The notes beneath the pieces are model-generated. The model made no database searches, was not told the DNA's origin, and saw only the letters and a list, made by a program, of their open reading frames with translations. A stretch of 60,161 bases of DNA, from positions 1 through 60,161 of IMG/VR virus record IMGVR_UViG_3300049596_000421. The stretch is one strand, 5' to 3'. This DNA comes from a virus. Positions 54,701 through 60,161 of this stretch are shown piece by piece. Position numbers and translations under genes: made by a program. Positions within the stretch are counted from its first letter, which is position 1; each line of letters opens with the position of its first letter.

Positions 54701-55459
54701 TTTGCTAAAATGTATTTGAGTTCATCTCAAGGTGGTATGTTACAGTCAAATTCATTTAATTATAGTAATACTGATTTATTACAAGATTGGGGTCCATCAG
54801 TTGAAAGTTTCTTTAAAACAAAAAAATACTATTGTAGTAATTCAAATATTCCATATGTAACTTTTAGTAGTTTAAATCAAAATGTGGATTTCTTAATTTC
54901 TAGATATGAAAAAAGAGTTGATAACGTTAAAACTATAACCGCAAAAGATATTACAAAATTCTTAATATTATACGGAGAAAGTGGTATTGAACCGGACTCG
55001 GTTTATACGTCTGTAAGTTCAACAGATATTACAACAATTGAAAGTAATGTTCAAAACGCTATTAATATTTATAACCCAACAAGTGGAAATGTTACAGGGG
55101 TGGTACCACCAGCGAATGTTCCGGCACCACCGTCATACCTTAAAATAGTTAATTTAGGTGTGTTTACTAGTTTACAAGGGAATGATTATAGTTATCGTAA
55201 TATTCTACAATCTAACGGAAAATACATTGTGTTAAAAATTGAAGACCCTAATTTCACCTTTGATAAGTTAGGTTCAACAACATTTGTTGATGCTAATAAT
55301 CAATCGGTTGGGTATAGTTGTTCAGGTGGTTCAGGAGCATTAACTTGTACAGTTAATGGTAAATCTCCCGGTTTATATACTATGGTTCAGGAGTATTATC
55401 CGTATAAACCACAAAATTGGGATAAGTTTGAAATACGTAGTTCTCAATTTACTCAGTAA
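48773..55459 (+). CDS. Giant baseplate hub protein (2228 aa)
   Basis: The largest gene of the window. Residues about 140-250 (GLLGITSINIRQGLDFLPTF, IRLIDVKGRALFEAGDN, YPLFHLTIKGFFGKAVRLG) resemble a hub domain of gp27/late-control-D type. Residues about 1805-1880 (CQVTMMGNAMIQPTMYFNLR, VPMFSGPYMIQKVNHSITPG, HFETTFEGIRQPTA) are the typical closing hub domain with the P-M-F-x-G-x-Y-x-I pattern. Between them are about 1500 residues of inserted, mostly unrecognised domains. After about 1930 a C-terminal region (RYAVFAKMYLSSSQGGMLQS, SNSNIPYVTFSSLNQNVDFL) could be an enzymatic or peptidoglycan-active domain, unproven. It starts at ATG 48773, inside the end of the gp53-like gene (11-nt overlap). 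Confidence 0.68.
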   Translation: MVGKPENILVEFDYNNITIIDPNKVVDSDNKVMDRFVKQEDLVMYANLECSVLPRTKLALGTANNDSIRTVSIAKINFLKPGDKAYLDNSYTDELTGKGAIKGEGVNQPTFNGVVNPNNSDDFYIKQTISSNGKPGATDNGLLGITSINIRQGLDFLPTFDIRLIDVKGRALFEAGDNSPYAAFFNLPYPLFHLTIKGFFGKAVRLGLMLQNFTTTYDANTSNFTIDLKFYTYKYTVLSDVTMGALLATPHMYQSRFNISKTSGGPSTTTKTENVVVERGYQKIREMYSEYKSKGLIPNDFPEITLMQMKDRIENFIKNILDSFTKQNLDPLTNLDTYGIHLTDYQKEVFYNVKTSWLNEFMDTENYYILKKTGTKVYTFKKNLDGQKKIDAVSKLKGLIEKYNKLLNENVTCGSKGSYTINGKKTQCVIPNNIEYKIFPKNFNANDINLEETYKLQRKNSQPTPQDLTNFQADLVNSNTFNNVEITLKNGSKEVVSQYFVFEGVNSFIDFTDKMGKDLKTKRGLIEDELTKALSELLENKDNGIGFVPTIRNVLAVVFANGEAFLRLLDDVHTKAWEQRDSKIRKGVIFDKQIANASADNKSSGDDKNQPVYPWPQVIKETTGEKGQEKYELRYPGDSDIIGETKGYLYDVWPEIEFVEEFISGLTQKTPPPPPPTKTSNSTKEPNRVSLGAIEFPISNEVYENKVVSKYLYEIYERTLLTSHYSKLDRTNNLTSEADKVSNVVSEGEKINITQSLSDNSDVELIKNLKEYNLNSSNFESVLKHISNEGVALSWQNYIRGIFNTGYIKNTVENASFEFITNDVINDSKAQPLVSLTNEKDISDYISTSTTSNKYDFADTYPFTDKDWVKGNLADGVSTDEKLAFNTTKTLIYNPNKKVVSNFSDTQSEDVKKPITNFVYKNIVMPTIFDNDLRNFYSDRTYTNQLPTEGDVKYLNYSGLVSSYQTTSIFNTPYFINSIQEGVENSINSVKNPYVSSAYLFINSLPLSTLREKYKTYTGNETNYSDENLDYIFASMKKFAALHKVPYAWVLKIGSIWHRYKTYVNTNVDILNNSWKNFDAKKNYDPVNNSATTVYNFTIPGQVSATTMVLETTNVIPTFPMGANSVQTIINTGFYPKLINDFNVFYQGYNVYTGYTSSDIQNGFNEGIVLNYVPESVINNVTGTTTGNSRTISVIPWSVSIVADYGQYIYVLPSHGALINQTKDECFDKTDNLVYPVTGNTSMYNGSVRLFWASPNYGYFDNSKVSKPEPIHYLKQVFSGQSSQENFSINGITNDYTKMSEIFSVFDRDALDEFEKEFLNFTISVYDYETDKNSTDTDTEKSFKNFQSLMRNMMKIPNTSTNNLEWVENVQEKQLTNISNIISQFLNYDIYFKLGNPSSFNKQLFYTFSNNHRIETPITWDYYNYTTPNWLPTGTTLNNSIISHPLEWAALETYVGFSEIPKLTYKDGGSYITDFFIDCNVAFDVYNIEKLAPIIKIYATQKLKDNTLNYEKFVKLMNGYLDNLDSFTDRVINSTMIKLQKTLPNVNFTPQTKPETVLDSKQTKLELWESFKATNDKWISGIDFKEKTLFEDVLLLDRASRDVGNLILVDIEKLKDDLNGINVTSTMLNYIQTILVRNNFVVMNIPSYVNFYNVQDAVKNPKPKAEGTLEFANTLFGTFMNVDYRNSSAKMVCFYAGKPSEQLDLKENVDYRYRNDAFDLRREDNPLVENQIGKNDWDKSNKVVGFNVDFGPQNQSIFQGFNISQNPGLATAESLEVLNQMANQSNNRGGATQNTSLYNLYKNRSYSCQVTMMGNAMIQPTMYFNLRYVPMFSGPYMIQKVNHSITPGHFETTFEGIRQPTASLPKIDNYIQSLKTTLLQSIIEKNKKDKQEKEKAAISATTSNIINQKDAKVSDSIDQDGTTQSNSQKCPPTKVKNDKYGNFTVTDDKLATSSTYKEVVDLISSKTTDQKLRYAVFAKMYLSSSQGGMLQSNSFNYSNTDLLQDWGPSVESFFKTKKYYCSNSNIPYVTFSSLNQNVDFLISRYEKRVDNVKTITAKDITKFLILYGESGIEPDSVYTSVSSTDITTIESNVQNAINIYNPTSGNVTGVVPPANVPAPPSYLKIVNLGVFTSLQGNDYSYRNILQSNGKYIVLKIEDPNFTFDKLGSTTFVDANNQSVGYSCSGGSGALTCTVNGKSPGLYTMVQEYYPYKPQNWDKFEIRSSQFTQ

Positions 55460-55477
55460 CATTTACAAATAAACAGA

Positions 55478-55485
55478 TATTTATA
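55478..55485 (+). promoter_or_regulatory. TATTTATA element after the hub gene
   Basis: Exact TATTTATA followed by TATAAAAAAGATT, 13 nt before the ATG at 55499. Confidence 0.45.
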
Positions 55486-55498
55486 TATAAAAAAGATT

Positions 55499-55723
55499 AT
55501 GGATACAAAATCATTATTAGAAAATTACTTAGGTAAAAAAACCCGTACAACTGAAAAAGATATGGGTAACGGTTCAAAACAAGTATGTGATTTAGATTCA
55601 GGAGATTGTTACACAATTAGAATGAAAGACGGTCTAATCGAAAGAGTTGACAATACAATGAGTCAAAATAGAAAAATACAAGTTGAAACAACAACTGGTG
55701 TAAAACAATTATTAAACGGATAA
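55499..55723 (+). CDS. Small hypothetical protein (74 aa)
   Basis: A 74-residue protein (MDTKSLLENYLGKKTRTTEK start) with a CDLDSGDCYTIRMKDGLIER beta hairpin and two Cys. I do not recognise it. It lies 39 nt after the giant hub gene behind a TATTTATA element and 1 nt before a coiled-coil protein. The N-terminal LLE would fit an (L/I)-x-E prohead protease site, but this is weak. Probably a virion or head protein expressed with the next gene. Confidence 0.55.
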   Translation: MDTKSLLENYLGKKTRTTEKDMGNGSKQVCDLDSGDCYTIRMKDGLIERVDNTMSQNRKIQVETTTGVKQLLNG

Positions 55724-55724
55724 A

Positions 55725-56387
55725 ATGAAAAAAATAGACAATAGAATTTTAGAAGAAATTGCTAGATATAATTCAATTAATAGTTATATTGTAGAACAAG
55801 ACGCTACATTACCTCCACCTCCGGGTGAAGACCCAAATGCTTTACCACCTGCTGGTGGAGCTCCGGCACCTATTGACCCAAATGTGGCACCATCATCACC
55901 TGCGGCTCCGGAAGGACCTCAACCTATTGATGTTGCGACAGACCCTGATGTGGAAAAAGTTGGTGATGAGGCGAAAAGTGGTAACACGGAAGAAATGGAT
56001 ATTACTGATTTAGTAAAATCTCAAAAAAACGTTGAACAAAAACAAGAAGAATATTTTGACAATCTATTTCAACATTTGGATAACTTAGAATCTAAGTTAG
56101 GTGAGATGGATGGTATTATGACTAAATTAAACGATTTAGAAATGAAGATTGAAAAATATAGAGAAAAAACACCTCAAGAAAAATTAGAACTTAGAACATT
56201 AGATTCGGGTCCGTTCAATCAAAAATTAAGTCAATTTTTTGACGATAAAGAAGAGGATATGGAAAAATCAGGAAAAAATGAGTATATTTTAACTCAAGAT
56301 GAGGTGGAAGATTATTCACCAAACGAAATTAAAAAAACATTTAGAAATTTTGATGATTCAACATCAGGGTTCCAACAAGTAAGATAA
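55725..56387 (+). CDS. Proline-rich, coiled-coil protein (possible head/scaffold component)
   Basis: A 220-residue acidic protein. Residues 1-30 are helical (MKKIDNRILEEIARYNSINSY) and end in IVEQ, matching an (L/I)-x-E cleavage site. A Pro/Ala-rich stretch (about 30-75) follows. Residues about 90-150 form a coiled coil (NLFQHLDNLESKLGEMDGI, then MTKLNDLEMKIEKYREK), and the acidic C-terminus ends STSGFQQVR. Such a layout is seen in phage scaffold and head-associated proteins, but no family is recognised. It is the last gene before a UUCG-loop terminator. Confidence 0.55.
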   Translation: MKKIDNRILEEIARYNSINSYIVEQDATLPPPPGEDPNALPPAGGAPAPIDPNVAPSSPAAPEGPQPIDVATDPDVEKVGDEAKSGNTEEMDITDLVKSQKNVEQKQEEYFDNLFQHLDNLESKLGEMDGIMTKLNDLEMKIEKYREKTPQEKLELRTLDSGPFNQKLSQFFDDKEEDMEKSGKNEYILTQDEVEDYSPNEIKKTFRNFDDSTSGFQQVR

Positions 56388-56393
56388 TTAAAT

Positions 56394-56417
56394 GGGTCTT
56401 CGGACCCTTTTTTTTTA
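56394..56417 (+). terminator. Rho-independent terminator with TTCG tetraloop
   Basis: GGGTC (56394-56398), loop TTCG (56399-56402), GACCC (56403-56407), then a T-run. The UUCG loop makes a very stable hairpin. It ends the structural block. Confidence 0.9.
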
Positions 56418-56426
56418 CAAAACAAT

Positions 56427-56455
56427 TTGACAAACACACGGCTGACACTTATACT
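56427..56455 (+). promoter_or_regulatory. Host-type promoter before the ssDNA-binding protein gene
   Basis: TTGACA (56427-56432), 17-nt spacer, TATACT (56450-56455). TTTG at 56426-56429 also fits the Bacteroidota -33 box. It lies 10 nt after a terminator, and the leader to the ATG at 56485 is about 25 nt. No TATTTATA here, consistent with early or middle expression. Confidence 0.6.
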
Positions 56456-56484
56456 TTTATAAACCTTTAAATATTTTAAACACT

Positions 56485-57339
56485 ATGGCGACAAATTCAT
56501 TAGACGCAGTTTTGGCTCAATACGAGAAAGCAAAACAAGGTAGTACTTCTTCTACCTCAAAATTTACACAAGAAGAAAGAATGAAAAAATACTTCGCGGC
56601 AATCCTTTCAGATAAGGAAACTCAAGGCCAAAGAAGATTAAGAATCTTACCAACAACAGATGGTTCTTCACCATTTAAGGAAGTTTGGTACCACGAGATT
56701 CAAGTTGATGGAAAATTCCAAAAATTTTATGACCCGGGAAAAAATGACAGTGAACGTTCACCTTTAACTGAGGTTTACGAAGAACTTCGTTCGACAGGAA
56801 ATGAAAATGACAAAAAATTGGCGTCAAATTACTTGGCACGTAAATTTTACATCGTTAAAGTTATTGATAGAGATAACGAAGAAGATGGTGTTAAATTTTG
56901 GAGATTCAAATCTAACTACAAAAATGAAGGTATCTATGATAAAATCATACCTATCTACAGAAACAAAGGTGATATTGCTGACCCTGAAAAAGGAAGAGAC
57001 CTTATCCTTGAATTAACTAAAGCTAAAACTCCAAAAGGAGCGGTTTACACGGTAATTCAAACAGTTATGTATGATGATGCAGCTCCAATTCACGAAGACA
57101 CAAAACTTGCTGAAAGTTGGGTTAACGATGAATTAACTTGGGAAGATGTTTACTCTAAAAAACCGGTTGAATACTTAGAAGCTATTGCAAGAGGTGAATC
57201 TCCAAAATGGAATTCTGACAAAGGTGGTTATGATTATGGTAACTCTGATGAAAGTGAAACTTCATTTGGTGGTTCTAAACCATCGGCTCCGATTGACCCA
57301 CAAGCGGGTGCTGAAGAGGATTCAGATATGCCGTTCTAA
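56485..57339 (+). CDS. Single-stranded DNA-binding protein, T4 gp32-like
   Basis: A 284-residue protein (T4 gp32 has 301). It begins with a short basic helix region, then an OB-fold core (RRLRILPTTDGSSPFKEVWY, KFYIVKVIDRDNEEDGVKFW, RFKSNYKNEGIYDKIIPIY). A Gly/Ser-rich linker leads to an acidic tail EEDSDMPF, the usual protein-interaction tip of phage and bacterial ssDNA-binding proteins. It has no Cys, so the zinc-binding motif of T4 gp32 is absent. It is transcribed from its own host-type promoter and followed by a large hairpin and the UvsX gene, consistent with replication/recombination. Confidence 0.88.
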   Translation: MATNSLDAVLAQYEKAKQGSTSSTSKFTQEERMKKYFAAILSDKETQGQRRLRILPTTDGSSPFKEVWYHEIQVDGKFQKFYDPGKNDSERSPLTEVYEELRSTGNENDKKLASNYLARKFYIVKVIDRDNEEDGVKFWRFKSNYKNEGIYDKIIPIYRNKGDIADPEKGRDLILELTKAKTPKGAVYTVIQTVMYDDAAPIHEDTKLAESWVNDELTWEDVYSKKPVEYLEAIARGESPKWNSDKGGYDYGNSDESETSFGGSKPSAPIDPQAGAEEDSDMPF

Positions 57340-57350
57340 TCAAACAAAAC

Positions 57351-57400
57351 TTAGACACATAATTTGGACACTAAGATTACTTGGTGTCCAACTTGTCTAA
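57351..57400 (+). ncRNA. Nested stem-loop between ssDNA-binding protein and uvsX genes
   Basis: An inner 12-bp stem (57364-57375 with 57380-57391, one G-U pair, loop ATTA) is nested in an outer 7-bp stem TTAGACA (57351-57357) / TGTCTAA (57394-57400). No T-run follows. It is a strong, structured intergenic RNA that could regulate or process the two-gene message; function inferred. Confidence 0.5.
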
Positions 57401-57431
57401 ACAAATTAAAAAATTAAATTAACATATACAT

Positions 57432-58436
57432 ATGGCGATTAAAAAACACGATTTTAAGTCCATTAAGGACAAATTCTCGACATCTGCAAAATACAAACCA
57501 CAAAGGTTTTTCGACTTAGGTCCTGACTTTTTGGACGCTGTTGGTATTCCGGGACCGGCTATAGGACACTTAAATATGTTCTTGGGTCACTCAGATACAG
57601 GTAAAACAACTGCGTTGGTGAAATGTGCTGTTGATGCTCAGAAAAAACAAATATTACCGGTATTCATTATTACCGAACAAAAGTGGTCATTTGAACACGC
57701 AAAACTTATGGGTTTTGATTGTGAAGAAATGGTTGATGAAGAAACGGGAGAATTAGAATGGGACGGGTTTTACATCTTCAATAATAACTTTAGTTATATT
57801 GAACAAATTACTGACTATATTAATAGTTTACTTGATGCTCAAGAAAAAGGTGAGTTAGATTATAGTTTGTTATTCTTATGGGATTCTGTAGGTTCAGTTC
57901 CTTGTAAAATGACTTTTGAAGGCAAGGGCGGCAAGCAACATAATGCGGCTGCGTTGGCCGATAAAATTGGTATGGGTATCAATCAAAGAATTTCAGGAAG
58001 TCGTAAAGCGGATTCTAAATATGAGAATACTTTGGTTATTGTTAACCAACCTTGGGTTGAACTTCCGGATAATCCATTTGGACAACCTAAAATCAAAGCT
58101 AAAGGTGGTGAGGCGATTTGGTTGAACTCTTCTTTAGTTTTTCGTTTTGGAAATGAGAAAGGTGCGGGAACAACAAAAATTACTGCGACTAAAGATAAAA
58201 GAACTATCAAATTTGCAGTGAGAACTAAAATCTCAGTAATGAAGAACCACATCAACGGATTGGGTTATGAAGATGGTAAGATTATTGTAACACCTCACGG
58301 ATTCTTGGCAGGTAAAGAAACTACCGAAGAAAAAGCGTCTATTGAGAAGTACAAAAAAGAATACTCTGAATATTGGAAGAATATCATCGGAACAGATGGT
58401 GATTTTGATTTGAAAGAGGTAGAAGAAAAAGACTAG
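57432..58436 (+). CDS. uvsX: UvsX/RecA-like recombinase
   Basis: A 334-residue RecA-fold protein. Walker A is LGHSDTGKTTALVK (52-60), Walker B is LLFLWDSVGSVP (146-157) and the following KGGKQHNAAALADKIG plus IVNQPWVELPDNPFGQP match the UvsX family. GGEAIWLNSSLVFRFG is the usual late motif. T4 UvsX has 391 residues, so this is somewhat short at the N-terminus. It catalyses strand exchange with the gp32-like protein encoded just upstream. It starts about 30 nt after a large hairpin, preceded by an A/T-rich leader without an RBS. Confidence 0.93.
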   Translation: MAIKKHDFKSIKDKFSTSAKYKPQRFFDLGPDFLDAVGIPGPAIGHLNMFLGHSDTGKTTALVKCAVDAQKKQILPVFIITEQKWSFEHAKLMGFDCEEMVDEETGELEWDGFYIFNNNFSYIEQITDYINSLLDAQEKGELDYSLLFLWDSVGSVPCKMTFEGKGGKQHNAAALADKIGMGINQRISGSRKADSKYENTLVIVNQPWVELPDNPFGQPKIKAKGGEAIWLNSSLVFRFGNEKGAGTTKITATKDKRTIKFAVRTKISVMKNHINGLGYEDGKIIVTPHGFLAGKETTEEKASIEKYKKEYSEYWKNIIGTDGDFDLKEVEEKD

Positions 58437-58458
58437 TAACGAATACAAACAAAAACAA

Positions 58459-59463
58459 GTGACTAAAACACTTTTGGTTGACGGAAACAATTTAGTAAAA
58501 ATTGGTTTCCACGGGGTTAAAGATTATTATCACAATGGAAAACACATAGGTGCCATCTGGCACTTTGTGAATACCATTAGACGTTTCATAGATGAACAAA
58601 ACTTTGATAAGGTTGTTGTTATGTGGGACGGTGATGATAACTCTTCTGCCCGAAAACTTATTTACCCCCAATATAAAGAACAACGTAGAGACAGAGACAA
58701 CGAGTATAAGTTAGATTCTTTCACTGAGCAGAAAGAAAGAATCAAACAATACTTGGAGGACTGTTATATAAGACAAATCAACATCGATAATAACGAGGCG
58801 GATGATTTGATTGCTTACTATTGTCAAATCTCTGAGAACGAACAAAAGACTATCTATTCGGGGGATAAAGACCTTACACAACTTATTTCAGATAAGGTAT
58901 CTGTATATTATCCGAGAACTAAAGAAACTTATCATATAGGGAGTAAAATCAAATGTGATTTTTACGAATTTCCACACGAAAACATTAGAACTTATAAGAT
59001 ATTATCTGGTGATAAATCAGATAATATTGATGGGATATATGGGTTGGGTGAGAAAACTCTTATTAAGTTTTTTCCTGAGCTACTTGAGAAACCGGTTTCA
59101 ATTACCGATATTTTAGAAAAGGCGGAAATCCTTCTGAAGGAGAATAAGGATAACAAGACGTTACAAAATTTGTTATCAGGTAAAACTAAAAGTGGTGTTT
59201 ATGGGGATGAGTATTTTGTAATTAACGAAAAAATCATAAATTTGTCCTCACCTCTAATTAGTGAGGATGCTAAGGAACTTGTTGAATTATATTATAAGGA
59301 AAGTTTAGACCCTGATGGTAGGGGACATCGAGGACTTATTAAGATGATGATGGAAGATGGGTTTTTTAAGTATCTACCGAAGGGGGATGATGCGTGGGTA
59401 AATTTTGTTAGACCTTTTATGAAATTAACAAGAAAAGAAAAAAGAAATTATAACAACAATTAA
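58459..59463 (+). CDS. rnh: RNase H / 5'-3' exonuclease (FEN family, T4 Rnh-like)
   Basis: Starts with GTG at 58459, since KTLLVDGNNLVKIGF follows at once and no ATG lies nearby upstream. The 334-residue length is close to T4 RNase H (305). Metal-binding Asp/Glu are at D8 (LLVDGNN), D57-D60 (VVMWDGDDN), E113-D116 (NNEADDLIAYY), D136/D138 (YSGDKDLTQL) and D185/D188 (LSGDKSDNIDG). A helix-3-turn-helix follows (GIYGLGEKTLIKFF). It removes RNA primers from lagging-strand fragments. It lies 22 nt after uvsX, same strand. Confidence 0.93.
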   Translation: MTKTLLVDGNNLVKIGFHGVKDYYHNGKHIGAIWHFVNTIRRFIDEQNFDKVVVMWDGDDNSSARKLIYPQYKEQRRDRDNEYKLDSFTEQKERIKQYLEDCYIRQINIDNNEADDLIAYYCQISENEQKTIYSGDKDLTQLISDKVSVYYPRTKETYHIGSKIKCDFYEFPHENIRTYKILSGDKSDNIDGIYGLGEKTLIKFFPELLEKPVSITDILEKAEILLKENKDNKTLQNLLSGKTKSGVYGDEYFVINEKIINLSSPLISEDAKELVELYYKESLDPDGRGHRGLIKMMMEDGFFKYLPKGDDAWVNFVRPFMKLTRKEKRNYNNN

Positions 59464-59471
59464 TTAAAACT

Positions 59472-59924
59472 ATGAAAGACCAAGAATCGGTAAAATTAGA
59501 ATTCTTAATGATGGTAAACGATAACATCATTGTACAGAGATTTTTTAACGTGAGAGAGTTCAACAATGAGGGGAAAAACTCATTAGAACTTTATGAATTA
59601 CTTCGTGAATTTAAAGACGATATTCAAACACAATTATCATTAAAAACCGTAACGTATATGACGGATAATATGTACGAAATTATTAACAATCCTGCTATTT
59701 TGGAAACGTCTTATACAGATGGTCCGGAGTACTTTAACATCTTCATCAAACAAAATGATGTGACAATTTGTCATAGACAGGTGGACGCTAAAGTGTACCC
59801 TCCAAAGATAAGATATACTGTAGATGTACGCCCACACCTAAAAAACCTATTGATGAACTTAACTGACATCTTTTCATCTAAAAATTTAACAAAAAAATAT
59901 ATAGATGTTACCCTAAGTGTGTAG
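59472..59924 (+). CDS. Hypothetical protein in the replication block (150 aa)
   Basis: A 150-residue protein, not recognised. It starts MKDQESVKLEFLMMVNDNII with an IVQRFFNVREFN strand. The second half (YFNIFIKQNDVTICHRQVDA, KVYPPKIRYTVDVRPHLKNL) looks beta-rich, then a terminal helix. In T4 the genes next to rnh include dsbA, 33 and 59, but I see no specific similarity. Position between RNase H and DnaB-like helicase suggests a replication accessory role, by context only. 8 nt after rnh. Confidence 0.6.
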   Translation: MKDQESVKLEFLMMVNDNIIVQRFFNVREFNNEGKNSLELYELLREFKDDIQTQLSLKTVTYMTDNMYEIINNPAILETSYTDGPEYFNIFIKQNDVTICHRQVDAKVYPPKIRYTVDVRPHLKNLLMNLTDIFSSKNLTKKYIDVTLSV

Positions 59925-59954
59925 TATTTATTATTACACTAAAAGAAAAAATAT

Positions 59955-60161
59955 ATGGCGTCAAACAAAAATTTCGAGTATCTAGGTAGTACCTTTCAGA
60001 TACAATTATTAAACCAAATCATTATCGACAAAGATTTCTCAAGGTCTATTATAGATGTGATTGAAACAAGTTATTTTGAGAATAAATACTTCAAATTAAT
60101 CATCCAAATGATTAAGGAATATTATACAAAATACGAACACACACCAACCTTTGACACATTA
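59955..60161 (+). CDS. Replicative DNA helicase, DnaB/T4 gp41-like (N-terminal part, cut by window edge)
   Basis: Only the first 69 codons are in the window. They read ASNKNFEYLGSTFQIQLLNQ, then IIIDKDFSRSIIDVIETSYF, then KYFKLIIQMIKEYYTKYEHT, then PTFDTL. This matches the N-terminal helical domain of DnaB-type/gp41 helicases, including the start Y-L-G-x-x-F-Q. The ATP-binding RecA-like domain lies outside, so the call rests on the N-terminal pattern and replication context. It starts 30 nt after the preceding gene's stop; the gap holds a small inverted repeat GTGTA/TACAC. Confidence 0.75.
   Translation, partial: MASNKNFEYLGSTFQIQLLNQIIIDKDFSRSIIDVIETSYFENKYFKLIIQMIKEYYTKYEHTPTFDTL

Noticed and set aside
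1-60161. tRNA, rRNA, integrase, insertion sequence or attachment site
   Set aside because: None seen by eye on either strand; a covariance-model scan would be needed to exclude tRNA fully.

Overview
The window is about 60 kb of a large, contractile-tailed (T4-like, myovirus-type) phage genome that very probably infects a member of the Bacteroidota. The phage assignment rests on recognisable T4-type virion and replication genes: tail sheath, tail tube, tail terminator, tape measure, gp53-like wedge, family B DNA polymerase, gp32-like ssDNA-binding protein, UvsX recombinase, RNase H/FEN nuclease and the start of a DnaB-type helicase. The host assignment is inferred from starts preceded by A/T-rich leaders with almost no Shine-Dalgarno, very low GC, and domains typical of Bacteroidota surface proteins (DUF285/BspA-like repeats, FISUMP-like, DUF5018-like Ig, OmpA-like).

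Layout. (1) 1-15.8 kb is a glycosylation island with at least eight glycosyltransferase-like modules and five SAM-methyltransferase-like modules. It includes a >1200-residue protein chaining GT17-like, methyltransferase, GT2, GT4 and GT2 modules, and a GT60-like polypeptide GlcNAc-transferase. (2) Embedded in and following it (3.9-6.9 kb and 15.9-25.5 kb) are very large adhesin/fibre-like proteins built from small Cys-rich bead domains joined by mucin-like Thr-Pro linkers, plus a trypsin-like protease. A strong terminator at ~25.49 kb closes this block. (3) 25.6-28.4 kb holds DNA polymerase, with a host-type promoter and a leader hairpin, then a bidirectional terminator. (4) 28.4-32.7 kb is a minus-strand group: small virion-like protein, gp13-like neck protein, nuclease-like protein and SNF2 helicase. 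(5) 32.7-56.4 kb is the plus-strand morphogenesis block in near T4 order (gp14-like, gp15-like, gp18 sheath, gp19 tube, then chaperone, tape measure and baseplate/hub). It contains an antisense ribbon-helix-helix regulator of 54 residues and a likely +1 programmed frameshift in the tail assembly chaperone. (6) 56.5 kb to the end is a replication/recombination block: gp32-like, UvsX, RNase H, an unknown gene and the DnaB-like helicase, cut by the window edge.

How the parts fit. The most distinctive feature is the interleaving of a protein/sugar modification island with Thr-Pro-rich, Cys-bead virion proteins. My inference is that this phage O-glycosylates its own fibre linkers, and the shared linkers and beads also give a substrate for module shuffling. 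Two promoter classes can be proposed. Host-type promoters (TTTGAC plus a TATA-like -10) precede polymerase and the ssDNA-binding protein. A recurrent TATTTATA element lies 14-30 nt before many structural starts on both strands and lacks a -33 box, so it may be a phage-specific late signal. No tRNA, rRNA, CRISPR array or insertion sequence was seen, and no stretch above 300 bases lacks a gene.
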